Positions 27,378-35,947 of a stretch of DNA of 64,000 nucleotides are shown piece by piece. The stretch lies in assembly GCF_014297575.1 (NCBI RefSeq), contig NZ_CP060412.1:248001-312000 (forward strand). The letters run 5' to 3'. The first letter of the stretch is position 1. Each line of letters begins with the position of its first letter. A program made the position numbers and the translations under genes. The DNA is from Dyella telluris. GTDB lineage: Bacteria > Pseudomonadota > Gammaproteobacteria > Xanthomonadales > Rhodanobacteraceae. The notes beneath the pieces are model-generated. The model had not been told where the DNA came from. It saw only the letters and a list, made by a program, of their open reading frames with translations, and made no database searches.

Positions 27378-27509
27378 GGGGTCGTCCTTGGGGAGAAACC
27401 GGCGGGGAACGTTTTCTGGGTGAAGGCTAGTCGAAGGTGTTTCAAGGTTCTGTGGCGGAGAGATCGCAGCCTGGGCGAGTGATGGCGTCGCGCTGACCAG
27501 GCTGAAGGG

Positions 27510-27673
27510 GCTGGATTCCGGCCTGCGCCGGCATGACGGACAAACGGTGGCGAGGTACCTGCGAAAGGCGTCATTCGCCGCTTATCGCCCGCTCTTGCGC
27601 CCCCGCGGAGCCGGGATCTACAGGTCCCGCGGGCCCCTGATGGCCGTCATTCCGGCGCAGGCCGGAATCCAGC
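27510..27673. repeat. Inverted repeat of the GGATTCCGGCCTGCGCCGG type
   Basis: Thirty-base arms at 27510-27539 and 27644-27673 are reverse complements with one mismatch. Between them lies a further hairpin (CCCGCGG at 27602 with CCGCGGG at 27627). This looks like a dispersed REP-type element of Lysobacterales genomes; the copies face each other across about 100 bases. Confidence 0.7.
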
Positions 27674-27730
27674 GCCTTGAGGTCGCCCGAACCTCACGTT
27701 TCCCAATGGCCCTTGCAATCCGCAAAACTC

Positions 27731-27765
27731 ACGATATATCTTAAGACTGTTACTTACGATATATC
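27731..27765. promoter_or_regulatory. Twin ACGATATATC boxes before the PadR gene
   Basis: The ten-base word ACGATATATC occurs at 27731 and again at 27756, centre spacing 25 bases, directly in front of the ribosome site (CGGAG) of the PadR gene. Each box contains the palindrome GATATATC. Position and duplication point to autorepression by the PadR protein, as described for E. coli YqjI. Confidence 0.65.
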
Positions 27766-27775
27766 GGAGTCAGTC

Positions 27776-28411
27776 ATGGGTTTTCATCATCTGTTTGGTC
27801 ACCGCCACCATCACCACCACTGCCACGAAGGCCGCGAGGGCTGGGCCCGCGAGGCCATGGGCATCGGCCGAGGGCGCGGACGGCGCGGTTTCGGTGACGA
27901 CGAGGGCGAAGGCGGCTTTGGCGGCATGGGCGGTCGTTTCCGCGGCGGGCGCGTGTTCGGTCACGGCGACCTCAAGCTCATCCTGCTCGCCCTGATCGCG
28001 GAACAGCCGCGCCACGGCTACGAGCTGATCCGCACCATCGAGGAAATGTTCGACGGTGCCTACGCACCCAGTCCCGGCGCGGTTTACCCCACCCTCACCC
28101 TGCTCGAGGAAATGGGCCACGCCAGCGTGCAGAGCGACGAGGGCAAGAAGCTCTATTCGATCACCGAAGATGGCAAGACGTTCCTGGCGGATAACAAGGA
28201 AACCGTCGACGCCGTGATGGCGCGCATGCAGCAGACCGCGAAGATGTTCGCCCGCGCCGCCGCCCCCATGGCGTTGCGCGAAGCCATGCACAACCTCAAG
28301 CGCGCCCTGTTCATGCACGGCGGCCCGTGGAACACGGAGGAAGTGAAGCGCGTGGTCGACATCATCAAGCGCGCCGCGGACGACATCGCCAAGGGCGGCA
28401 AGGATGCCTGA
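27776..28411 (+). CDS. PadR-family regulator with His-rich N-terminus (YqjI-like)
   Basis: Regulator of 211 residues. The first 20 residues hold a cluster of His with one Cys (GHRHHHHHCHEG), followed by a Gly/Arg-rich linker and the PadR winged helix (about 65-145) with HGDLKLILLALIAEQ, RHGYELI and SPGAVYPTL. This layout (metal-binding leader, glycine-rich linker, PadR domain) is that of E. coli YqjI, a nickel-sensing repressor of iron-metabolism genes. ATG at 27776 is chosen for CGGAG eight bases before it and the position after the twin boxes. The stop overlaps the next gene by eight bases. Unlike E. coli, no ferric reductase gene is adjacent. Confidence 0.85.
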   Translation: MGFHHLFGHRHHHHHCHEGREGWAREAMGIGRGRGRRGFGDDEGEGGFGGMGGRFRGGRVFGHGDLKLILLALIAEQPRHGYELIRTIEEMFDGAYAPSPGAVYPTLTLLEEMGHASVQSDEGKKLYSITEDGKTFLADNKETVDAVMARMQQTAKMFARAAAPMALREAMHNLKRALFMHGGPWNTEEVKRVVDIIKRAADDIAKGGKDA

Positions 28412-28769
28412 GGCCCTGCCCGCCGCGCCGGCCGACCTCCCGCAGTGGCTGGCGCGCGTGGGCATGCGCGCCACGCCGCCGCGCCTGGCGATCTGGCAGG
28501 CCCTGCATGATGCGAAGGACGAACCGGACGCCGTGGAACTGATGGTCCTCGCCCAGCAGGTCGAACCCCGCACCAGCCTGGGCACGGTTTACCGCTTCCT
28601 GCGCGAACTGGAACAGCACGGCCTGGCCAGCTCGCGCCCGGTGGCGCACCAGCGCTCGCGCTGGCGGCTGGGCGCGTCGACGGAATCCAGTGCACGCAAC
28701 GAGGCGGCCTTGGCCGCCGTCGCCCGCCTTGCCGCTGCCTTCGGTTACCGCCTGGTGCCTGCAGCCTGA
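28404..28769 (+). CDS. Fur-like DNA-binding protein lacking the metal domain
   Basis: Protein of 121 residues. Residues 15-80 match the Fur winged helix (VGMRATPPRLAIWQAL, then TSLGTVYRFLRELEQHGLA). The usual C-terminal dimerisation and metal domain is replaced by about 35 Ala/Arg-rich residues; there are no Cys residues and none of the HHxH or CxxC ligands of Fur, Zur or PerR. It starts inside the PadR gene's last codons, so it is made with the PadR regulator. It could tune Fur-type promoters without sensing metal, or dimerise with another Fur protein (inference). Confidence 0.75.
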   Translation: MPEALPAAPADLPQWLARVGMRATPPRLAIWQALHDAKDEPDAVELMVLAQQVEPRTSLGTVYRFLRELEQHGLASSRPVAHQRSRWRLGASTESSARNEAALAAVARLAAAFGYRLVPAA

Positions 28770-28778
28770 GCGACCGTG

Positions 28779-29471
28779 TCAGCGCCGCACGCCGCCGCGT
28801 CGCGAGGCCAGTCGATCGGCCAGGCGCGTAGGCTCGGGCAGGCGGTATGTGCTGCCGAAGGCCAGCACCAGTTCCGGCGCGGTCGCCAGGCTCACGCGAT
28901 GCCCCGGCGACACGATCAGCGGGCGGATGCGATCCTTGCTGCGCAACACGCAGCCAATCACCTCGCCCTTGTAGGTCAACGGCTGACGATCGCCGCGCCG
29001 GGGGCCAACCTCCTCGTGCGTACCGACCAGAATCGACTTGGCCACGCCAATGCACGGCAGGCCGGTCACCACGCCCAGATGCGCGGCAATACCCAGGCGC
29101 CGCGGGTGGGCTATGCCCTGGCCATCGACGAAGACCAGATCCGGCGTTTCCGGCAGTTCCGCCAGCGCCTGCAGTACGGCGGGCAGCTCGCGAAACGACA
29201 GCAGGCCCGGGATATACGGCATGCGCGTTGGCTGCCGCGCCACCACTTCAGCCAGCGGCGCGTGTGTCCGTGCATCCAGCAGCACTGCAGCGGCACGCGT
29301 CACCGCACCACCTTCCTCGAAGCCCACGTCCACGCCGGCCACGCGTCGCAGCGGCGGAAAGTCATCCTCCAGCCGCACCCGCGCGGCCAGTTCGGTCTGC
29401 AGCTGGCGCGCCTTCGGCACGTCGCCATCCCAGACGGGTATCGCTTGCGTCATGTCGATCGAAATCATCAC
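28779..29471 (-). CDS. nfi: Endonuclease V
   Basis: DNA repair nuclease of 230 residues that nicks next to deaminated bases such as hypoxanthine. Family marks seen: [12 protein letters not shown] (metal Asp), the [12 protein letters not shown] motif whose Tyr wedges the [25 protein letters not shown] split around [12 protein letters not shown] (second Asp), and IGVAKSIL. Length is as usual. It is convergent with the Fur-like gene (gap nine bases) and divergent from the MscS gene. Confidence 0.95.
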   Translation of the reverse strand: MMISIDMTQAIPVWDGDVPKARQLQTELAARVRLEDDFPPLRRVAGVDVGFEEGGAVTRAAAVLLDARTHAPLAEVVARQPTRMPYIPGLLSFRELPAVLQALAELPETPDLVFVDGQGIAHPRRLGIAAHLGVVTGLPCIGVAKSILVGTHEEVGPRRGDRQPLTYKGEVIGCVLRSKDRIRPLIVSPGHRVSLATAPELVLAFGSTYRLPEPTRLADRLASRRGGVRR

Positions 29472-29560
29472 GCCAGCGTGAATGCCCGGGAATCAACGAA
29501 CCGTCAAGACTTACGCTTCAGGACATTTATTCATTGACCGGTTCAGGACGGGTCCGGATC

Positions 29561-32005
29561 ATGCGCCGCATGCCTATCCTGTATCGCCTGCTGCTGATTC
29601 TCGTCATCGCCCTCGGTGGCGCATTCCCGCTCTACGCGCAGGATGCCCAAAGCAACGCGCAGATCCAGCAGACCGCGCTGGCCACGCCCGACCAGCTGAG
29701 CGCGCAGTTGGACAAGGTCAAGCAGAGCCTGATCGACAAGACCAAGCTCACCGACGAGATGCTGACGGCGGCCCGCTCTTCCACGCAGAGCGTGCAGCAG
29801 CAGGCCGACCTGCTCACCGCCAGCCTCGCGCCGCAGGCCGATTCCCTCAAGGCCAAGCTCGATGTGCTGGGCCCGGCGCCGGAAAAAGGTGCCCCGGCGG
29901 AAGCGCCGGAGGTGGCCAGCCAGCGCAAGCAGCTGCTGAAAGACCAGGCCGACCTCAACGGCCAACTCAAGCAAGCCAAGCTGCTGAGCCGCGACAGCCA
30001 GCAGATGCTCACCGAGATCAGCGCGCTGCGCCGCGACCTGTTCAATGCGCAGATCAGCCAGCGCACCGCTTCGCCCGTGAGCGTCGCGTTCTGGAGCCGG
30101 CTGCGCCAGAGCTTCCCCGATGACCGCGCCAACTTCAGCCAGCTGTGGCAGTCGCTGAAAGGCGCCCTTGGCCAGGCCTGGCAGCCGGATAACCGCGCGC
30201 CGTTCATCCTGTGCCTGATCGCCGCCATCGCCCTGATGGCCGGCGGCCGTCGCCTGCTGGAACACCAGTTGCTGGAGATCGCCGCACGCTACCTGCCTTC
30301 CGGCCACCTGCGGCGCAGCGCCATGGCCCTGCTGGTGACCGTGGCGACCATGCTGGTCTATGGCACGGCCGCCTGGCTGATCTACCTTGCCGTGAACTGG
30401 AACGGCGTGTTCGATCAGGACCTGGACAACCTGGTGCGCCCGCTGGTGCGCCTGATGTTCTTCACAGCAACCATGGCTGGCCTGGGTCGTGCCCTGCTGA
30501 TGGTCAAGCATCCGTCATGGCGCCTGCCGCCCATTTCGGATGACCTGGCCACGCGGCTGTGGCCGTTCCCCACGCTGATGGCTCTCTGCGCGCTGCTGAT
30601 GGCCATCATCGAGCGCATCACCAACGACATCGGTGCAAGCCTGGCCACCGCCATGGCAGCCAATGCCCTGGTGGCCACCCTGATCGGCGGCCTGGTGGCC
30701 TACGCGCTGGTATTGATGAGCCGCGCGCGGCGCGCCCTGCTCGCCACCGGCGAAACGCCGGCCAAGCGCCCGCTGTGGGTCGGCCTGCTGGTGCTGTGCG
30801 CCTTCATCGGCATGGTCATCTCGTTGCTGTCGGTGTTGACCGGCTACATCGCGCTCGGCTTCTACGTGGCCCAGCAGATGATCCGCGCCGGCTTCCTCAT
30901 CGCCGCGCTTTACGTGTTCATGCACATCATCAACGACCTGTGCGAGTCGCTGCTTTCGCCCGACTCCCGCACGGGCCAGCGCATGCAGGACAACTTTGGC
31001 ATCGCGCCGGCGCGCCTGGAGCAGACGGCCACCGTCCTGTCCGGCGTGGGACGCGCTTTCCTGCTGCTGTTCGCCATTCCGCTGATCCTTGCACCCTACG
31101 GCGCGGGCCCCACCGAACTGGTGGATCGCGGCACCCGCTTCTTCAACGGGCTATCGGTAGGCACGCTGACCATCGAGCCCACCAGCATCTTCAATGCCGC
31201 GCTGATGCTGCTGGTGGGCAGCGTCATCGTGCGCCTGGGCAAACGCTGGCTCAGCCAGCAGTTCCTTCCCAAGACCTCGCTGGACGTGGGCATGCAGATG
31301 TCCATCGTGACCCTGCTGGGTTACGTCGGCGGCATCCTGGTGTTCGTGCTGGTGCTCGGCGCGATGAAGGTGAACGTACAGAGCATCGCCTGGGTGGCCA
31401 GTGCGTTGTCAGTGGGTATCGGTTTCGGCCTGCAGGCGGTCGTGCAGAACTTCATCTCCGGCCTGATCCTGCTGGCCGAGCGTCCGGTGAAAGTGGGCGA
31501 CTGGGTGAGCATCAGCGGCGTAGAAGGCGACATCAAGCGCATCAACGTGCGCGCCACCGAAATCCAGCAAGGGGACCGCTCCGTGGTGATCGTGCCCAAC
31601 TCCCAGCTGATCACCCAGAACGTGCGCAACGTGACCCTGGCCAACGCCCAGGGCCGCGTGCAGATCCGCCTGCCGATGCCGCTGAGCTCGGATGCCTCCA
31701 AGGTTCGGCAGATCATCTTCGACATCCTGCGCAATCACACGGTGACGCTGAATACGCCCTCGCCTTCCGTCACGCTGGACAGCATCGATGCGGGCTCGAT
31801 GATGTTCGTGTGCACCGCCTATGTGAGCAATCCGCGTGAGGTGAGCACGGTGAAGAGCGACCTGCTGTTCGAGATCGTGGACCGCCTGCGCAAGGCCAAC
31901 CTGCCGCTCACCACGCCGCAGGACATGGTGGTACGCACCATGCAGCACGATGCCGCCACGGCACCGCAGCCATCCACCACCGTGATTCCGGGACAGTCGA
32001 CCTGA
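29561..32005 (+). CDS. MscS-family mechanosensitive channel with DUF3772 domain
   Basis: Large channel of 814 residues. Signal peptide (about 1-27, ending YAQ), then a periplasmic coiled-coil-rich region (about 30-190) of the DUF3772 type, about ten membrane helices (about 210-590), and the MscS core with the pore helix AVVQNFISGLILL, then ERPVKVGDWVSI and the cytoplasmic vestibule (IVPNSQLITQNVRN). ATG at 29561 starts the signal peptide; a far upstream in-frame start would read through noncoding DNA. It releases solutes on hypo-osmotic shock. Confidence 0.9.
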   Translation: MRRMPILYRLLLILVIALGGAFPLYAQDAQSNAQIQQTALATPDQLSAQLDKVKQSLIDKTKLTDEMLTAARSSTQSVQQQADLLTASLAPQADSLKAKLDVLGPAPEKGAPAEAPEVASQRKQLLKDQADLNGQLKQAKLLSRDSQQMLTEISALRRDLFNAQISQRTASPVSVAFWSRLRQSFPDDRANFSQLWQSLKGALGQAWQPDNRAPFILCLIAAIALMAGGRRLLEHQLLEIAARYLPSGHLRRSAMALLVTVATMLVYGTAAWLIYLAVNWNGVFDQDLDNLVRPLVRLMFFTATMAGLGRALLMVKHPSWRLPPISDDLATRLWPFPTLMALCALLMAIIERITNDIGASLATAMAANALVATLIGGLVAYALVLMSRARRALLATGETPAKRPLWVGLLVLCAFIGMVISLLSVLTGYIALGFYVAQQMIRAGFLIAALYVFMHIINDLCESLLSPDSRTGQRMQDNFGIAPARLEQTATVLSGVGRAFLLLFAIPLILAPYGAGPTELVDRGTRFFNGLSVGTLTIEPTSIFNAALMLLVGSVIVRLGKRWLSQQFLPKTSLDVGMQMSIVTLLGYVGGILVFVLVLGAMKVNVQSIAWVASALSVGIGFGLQAVVQNFISGLILLAERPVKVGDWVSISGVEGDIKRINVRATEIQQGDRSVVIVPNSQLITQNVRNVTLANAQGRVQIRLPMPLSSDASKVRQIIFDILRNHTVTLNTPSPSVTLDSIDAGSMMFVCTAYVSNPREVSTVKSDLLFEIVDRLRKANLPLTTPQDMVVRTMQHDAATAPQPSTTVIPGQST

Positions 32006-32053
32006 CACGCGCGCCCCATCGGCCTAGACTCGGGTAACGACCGGAGCCAGCCG

Positions 32054-32869
32054 ATGGGACACCTTGTCGTTGCACCCGCGCCACCACTCGATGCGCTGAT
32101 CTCCCGCCTGTGGGACTGGGACATGCCCCCGGCAGCCCATCACCTGGAGCGGGTGCTGCCTGTGCCGGGCGCGTCGCTGATCATCAACCTCCACGAGAAC
32201 GAAACCCGGGTCTACCAGGATGACGCCGGGAAGCGATGCGTGCGGTCGGCAGCATCAGTCATCGGCGGGCCCTGCCTGCGCAGCCAGATCATCGACACTG
32301 CCGAACAGGTGCGCGTGATGGGCGCGGTATTCCGGCCCGGCGGCGCGCATGCACTCACTGGTGAAGATCACGAGACACTGGTGGATCGCGACATCGGGCT
32401 GGAGGACATCTTCGGCAGCAGCGCGCACGGTCTGCGCGAGCGCTTGCTGGATACTCCGTGCGCCCACGCGCGACTGGCCCTGCTGGAACAATGGCTGCTG
32501 GCGCACATGCGCATGCCACGGCTGGCGCCCGAAGTGCTTTACGCCCTGGGCGAAATCGGCGCGCGACCGCAGGTGGCGCGCATCGGCCCGTTGGTACGCG
32601 ACACCGGGCTGTCCGAGTACCGCTTCGGTCGCCTGTTCCGCCGCCAGGTGGGCATGGGACCGAAGCACTACGCGCGACTCATGCGTTTTCGCCACGTGGT
32701 GGATGCGGTGTACGCCTCGACCGGGGTGGACTGGAGTGGCGTGGCGATCGACGGCGGCTACGGCGACCAGGCGCATCTCGTGCACGAGTTCCGCGCCTTC
32801 GCCGGCATGACACCCACCGCCTTCATGGCAGCGCGCGGGCCTTATCCGAATCATCTTCCACTCGGCTGA
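32054..32869 (+). CDS. AraC-family regulator
   Basis: Regulator of 271 residues. The N-terminal half (about 15-130) is of the type with LERVLPVPGASLIINL and VMGAVFRPGGAHAL, a cupin-like sensor common in AraC proteins near oxidoreductases. The C-terminal AraC double helix-turn-helix (about 165-265) has VRDTGLSEYRFGRLFRRQVG, split here as GLSEYRFGRLF and IDGGYGDQAHLVHEF. ATG lies in a nine-base inverted repeat (32015-32023 with 32050-32058), possibly chance. Confidence 0.88.
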   Translation: MGHLVVAPAPPLDALISRLWDWDMPPAAHHLERVLPVPGASLIINLHENETRVYQDDAGKRCVRSAASVIGGPCLRSQIIDTAEQVRVMGAVFRPGGAHALTGEDHETLVDRDIGLEDIFGSSAHGLRERLLDTPCAHARLALLEQWLLAHMRMPRLAPEVLYALGEIGARPQVARIGPLVRDTGLSEYRFGRLFRRQVGMGPKHYARLMRFRHVVDAVYASTGVDWSGVAIDGGYGDQAHLVHEFRAFAGMTPTAFMAARGPYPNHLPLG

Positions 32870-32953
32870 GGCCGGCGGGTCGCGCGCGAGCAGTCACGCG
32901 TCCCTTCACCCTGGCCATGGCATCATGCGCCTCCCTTGCGAGCCCGCCCCGCC

Positions 32954-33796
32954 ATGCCCAGCGACCTGTTTTCTCCCGCGCCCACCGAGGGCCCTGCCTC
33001 GCGTATCCGCACCGGCATCGGCGGCTGGAATTTCGCGCCCTGGCGCAACAACTTCTACCCTGCGGGCCTGGTGCAGCGACGCGAGCTCGAATACGCCAGC
33101 CGGCACCTGCGCGCCATTGAGATCAACGGCACCTACTACGGCGCGCAGAAGCCGGCGACATACGCGAAATGGGCGTCCGAAACGCCGGATGGTTTCGTTT
33201 TCTCGCTGAAGGCACCGCGTTATGTCACCGAAGGCAAGCGCCTGGCCGACGCCGGCCGCGGCATCGACGGTTTCGTGTTCGGCGGCCTGGCCGAATTCGG
33301 CGACCGCCTGGGCCCGGTACTGTGGCAGCTCACGCCGTCGCGGGCGTTCGACGCCGGCGACCTGGCCGCCTTTCTCGACCTGTTGCCACGCGAACTCAAT
33401 GGCCGGCCCATGCGGCACGTGCTGGAAGTGCGCCACACCAGCTTCCTGGACGAGCGCTACGTGGAACTCGCGCGCTCGTATCGCATCCCCACCGTGTTCA
33501 CCGACTCGCCGCAATATCCGTCGCTGGCCGACCTTACGGGCGATTTCGCCTATGCGCGGCTGATGCGCAGCGAATCGCATGTGGAGACAGGTTACGCACC
33601 GGCCGATCTCGATGCCTGGAGCCGGCGCGCGCATGCCTGGGCCAAGGGCCATGACCTCCCTGAGCTCCCGCACTCGTCGGCGGCGCTGTCGCAGCAAACC
33701 CCGCGCGACGTGTTCATCTACTTCATCAGCAGCGCCAAAGAACGCAATCCGGCCGCCGCCATGGCTCTGCAGCAACGCGTCGACGACGCCGGCTGA
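32954..33796 (+). CDS. DUF72 family protein (YecE-like)
   Basis: Cytosolic TIM-barrel-like protein of 280 residues. Family marks: RIRTGIGGWNFAPWRNNFYP at the start, EINGTYYGAQKP, and FSLKAPRYVTEGKRL, then LEVRHTSFLDER and the C-terminal DVFIYFISSAKERNP. ATG at 32954 is preferred over an upstream TTG. The molecular function of DUF72 proteins is not established. It may be co-transcribed with the preceding AraC gene (gap 84 bases). Confidence 0.85.
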   Translation: MPSDLFSPAPTEGPASRIRTGIGGWNFAPWRNNFYPAGLVQRRELEYASRHLRAIEINGTYYGAQKPATYAKWASETPDGFVFSLKAPRYVTEGKRLADAGRGIDGFVFGGLAEFGDRLGPVLWQLTPSRAFDAGDLAAFLDLLPRELNGRPMRHVLEVRHTSFLDERYVELARSYRIPTVFTDSPQYPSLADLTGDFAYARLMRSESHVETGYAPADLDAWSRRAHAWAKGHDLPELPHSSAALSQQTPRDVFIYFISSAKERNPAAAMALQQRVDDAG

Positions 33797-33892
33797 AACC
33801 GGCATGCCGACTCGCATTCCAGAGGCCACGCTGGCCGTGATACTTGTCCGGCGTTGCCCTAAAATCGCGCCACCTTGCCCAGGCCACTCATC

Positions 33893-34318
33893 ATGCGCGC
33901 ATTGAAGCCCCTGCTCCTGCTGGCCGTGCTGGCCATTGCGGCGCTGCTGTGGGGCCGGCACACGCCCGAATCCTCACCGCACGGCAGCTTCGCCCCGCCG
34001 GCCACCACGGCCACGCCCGCCGCCACGGCTGGCCAGGGTTCGCTGCCATCGTTCCTTCCTCCGGAGGCCGCCGATGAGCTGCGGCGCATCGCCACTGGCG
34101 GCCCGTTCGAGCATCGCCAGGATGGCGTGGTATTCCAGAACCGCGAACATCGTCTGCCGGCGCAGCCCGAGGGCTACTACCACGAGTACACCGTGGATAC
34201 GCCCGGGCTCGATTACCGCGGGGCCCGGCGCATCATCACCGGTGGCACGCCACCGCAGGTCTACTACTACACCGACGACCACTACCGCACGTTTCGACAG
34301 TTCGAGGTATCCCGATGA
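33893..34318 (+). CDS. Barnase-like secreted ribonuclease
   Basis: Exported or membrane-tethered guanyl-type ribonuclease of 141 residues. A hydrophobic leader (about 4-20) and Pro/Thr/Ala linker precede the RNase N1/T1 fold. Catalytic residues correspond to barnase: Glu in YHEYTVD (about E98), Arg in GARRII (about R112/113) and His in DDHYRTF (about H130). ATG at 33893 gives the leader; an earlier TTG is less likely. The stop overlaps the barstar start (ATGA), the standard toxin-inhibitor arrangement. It could be used for RNA scavenging or against competitors. Confidence 0.9.
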   Translation: MRALKPLLLLAVLAIAALLWGRHTPESSPHGSFAPPATTATPAATAGQGSLPSFLPPEAADELRRIATGGPFEHRQDGVVFQNREHRLPAQPEGYYHEYTVDTPGLDYRGARRIITGGTPPQVYYYTDDHYRTFRQFEVSR

Positions 34319-34749
34319 GCGCGCAATTTGATCTCGACTTCGGCGACGCCGAACACGGCGGCATCTTCTTTGTCACCAGCGAAGACCTGGAACCGCTGGC
34401 CGAAGCCGCCGGCATGCAGGGCCTGCGCGTATGCCGCGTGAACCTGGCCGAGTACACCGACCACGATGCCCTGTTCGACCGCCTTACCCAGGCACTGCAG
34501 CTGCCGACCGATTTCGGCCGCAACTGGGATGCACTGGCCGACAGCATGCGCGACCTTTCGTGGCTGAAGGCCAGCGGTTACATCCTGCTGTTCGACCACG
34601 CGCAGGACATGCGTGACCGCAATGAAGACGACTTCGACATGCTGCTGGACATCCTCGAGGAAGCTGTCGATTACTGGCAGGAAGCCAACGCCCCCTTCTT
34701 TGTATTTTTCGCGCTGCCTGAAAGCGCCTTTGACGAAGCCGACGCCTGA
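34315..34749 (+). CDS. Barstar-family ribonuclease inhibitor
   Basis: Cytosolic inhibitor of 144 residues, longer than Bacillus barstar (about 90). The barstar core is seen in residues about 55-125: VNLAEYTDHDALFDRL, then FGRNWDALADSMRDL with the conserved Asn-Trp-Asp-Ala-Leu, and a C-terminal acidic helix. The many Asp/Glu would mimic RNA and block the basic RNase site. It is translated with the RNase gene by a four-base overlap, protecting the producer before export. Confidence 0.9.
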   Translation: MSAQFDLDFGDAEHGGIFFVTSEDLEPLAEAAGMQGLRVCRVNLAEYTDHDALFDRLTQALQLPTDFGRNWDALADSMRDLSWLKASGYILLFDHAQDMRDRNEDDFDMLLDILEEAVDYWQEANAPFFVFFALPESAFDEADA

Positions 34750-34751
34750 CC

Positions 34752-34973
34752 ATGCAAGAACTCGAATTTGAACTGGACCGCGACTACGTCGAACTCAACC
34801 AGCTGCTGAAGCTGGTGGGCCTGTGTGACAGCGGCGGCGCCGGCAAGGCCATCGTGGCCAGCGGAGCGGTCTATGTGGACGGCGCGCAGGAGCTGCGCAA
34901 GACCTGCAAGATCCACGTAGGCCAGGTGGTGCAGGTGGAGGATTTCGTCATCCACGTGCATGGGCTGGACTGA
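34752..34973 (+). CDS. S4 RNA-binding protein (YbcJ-like)
   Basis: Small protein of 73 residues consisting of one S4 domain (LNQLLKLVGLCDSGGAGKAI, split as LNQLLKLVGL and SGGAGKAIVASGAVYVDG). Same size as E. coli YbcJ. It starts two bases after barstar and is likely in the barnase/barstar operon. RNA binding is expected; target unknown. Confidence 0.88.
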   Translation: MQELEFELDRDYVELNQLLKLVGLCDSGGAGKAIVASGAVYVDGAQELRKTCKIHVGQVVQVEDFVIHVHGLD

Positions 34974-35010
34974 GTAGTAGCGAGGCGCCAGCACCGCCTT
35001 GCTGTTGCAG

Positions 35011-35088
35011 GAGCGCACCCTGTGCGCGACCGCAACCTCACACGCTTCGACGTGCCTGGGGACCTGCGGTCGCGCACAGGGTGCGCTC
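35011..35088. repeat. Perfect 24-bp inverted repeat (GAGCGCACCCTGTGCGCGACC type)
   Basis: Arms 35011-35034 and 35065-35088 are perfect reverse complements with a 30-base spacer. The element sits between the tandem end of the S4 operon and the convergent acetyltransferase, so it may also act as a bidirectional transcription barrier. Related fragments are at 14466-14490 and 62147-62197. Confidence 0.8.
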
Positions 35089-35119
35089 GTGCATGAAACA
35101 TTCCGTCTGAGCGTTGCCC

Positions 35120-35947
35120 TCAGACCGCTGCCGGCATCGGCAACGCATCGAGCTTTGCATCAAGCAACGGCGACGCAGGCAGGCGGAGGCCAAACTGTTC
35201 CTCCAGCACGCGCCGGATCTCCGCCGTGCCCTGCAGGGTGCGACGCACCGACTCCTGCCCCAGCGCATGCACCACGAACTCGCGATCACGCAGGCCCAGA
35301 CGACGGTCGTGCAGCGTGCGCGCGACAATCAACGAGTGCAGGAAGTGCGATGTGGGATGGGTCGAGGTGAAATGGTTGGCCACGACATAGTCGATGGCTT
35401 CGGCAGGCTGCAGGCGAAAGCGATAGAGCGTGCGCCATTCGTCGCGCACCAGCGCCTGCGTGCGCCAGTGGACGCCGTCCGTGACCAGCCGGAACGGTTC
35501 CAGCGACGTAGGCTGTGCTTCATCCACCACCAGGCGCAGTGCGCCACCCAGTGCCATGCTGCCGAAGCCCACGTCGGCCAGCCAGCTTTCGCCCTCCACC
35601 TCCACCCGCAGCAGCATGTGCGTCTGCGGCACCTCGGCATCCTCGGGCTTGTTCCACAGCACGCGGGCAATCAGGCCCGACACGTCGAAGCCGATGGCGC
35701 GCAGTGCGGCGATGAATAGCCCGTTCTGTTCGAAGCAGTAGCCACCGCGCCCGCTCTCCACCAGCTTGTGCTCGATGGCGGCCAGGTCCAGCGATACCGG
35801 CGTGCCCAGCAAGGGGTCGAGGTTCTCGAACGGAATGGCGGCGATGTGCGCGGTAGCCAGCGCGCGCAGGGTGGCGACATCCACCCGCGGCTCGCCCACG
35901 TAATCGATGCGCTGCAGATAACGGTCCAGATCGAGCCGGTGCGACAT
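35120..35947 (-). CDS. Arylamine N-acetyltransferase
   Basis: Cytosolic enzyme of 275 residues that moves acetyl from acetyl-CoA to arylamines or hydrazines. The Cys-His-Asp triad is visible: Cys in GRGGYCFEQN (about C71), His in QTHMLL (about H110), Asp in WLADVGFGS (about D125). Length and the IPFENLDPLLG motif match the family. Start at 35947 (MSHRLDL) fits other members; an upstream in-frame start would add 28 unlikely residues. Confidence 0.93.
   Translation of the reverse strand: MSHRLDLDRYLQRIDYVGEPRVDVATLRALATAHIAAIPFENLDPLLGTPVSLDLAAIEHKLVESGRGGYCFEQNGLFIAALRAIGFDVSGLIARVLWNKPEDAEVPQTHMLLRVEVEGESWLADVGFGSMALGGALRLVVDEAQPTSLEPFRLVTDGVHWRTQALVRDEWRTLYRFRLQPAEAIDYVVANHFTSTHPTSHFLHSLIVARTLHDRRLGLRDREFVVHALGQESVRRTLQGTAEIRRVLEEQFGLRLPASPLLDAKLDALPMPAAV

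Larger units (their letters stand above)
27378..27775. other. Intergenic region between ABC exporter and PadR operon
   Basis: No gene. It contains the inverted repeat at 27510-27673 and the PadR promoter with twin ACGATATATC boxes. Confidence 0.6.

Noticed and set aside
25449..27482. A 677-codon plus-strand frame opposite the ABC exporter
   Set aside because: Shadow; ABC motifs are all on the minus strand.
32015..32058. Nine-base inverted repeat covering the AraC start codon
   Set aside because: The 26-base loop and single occurrence make chance more likely than a translational switch; kept only as a remark.
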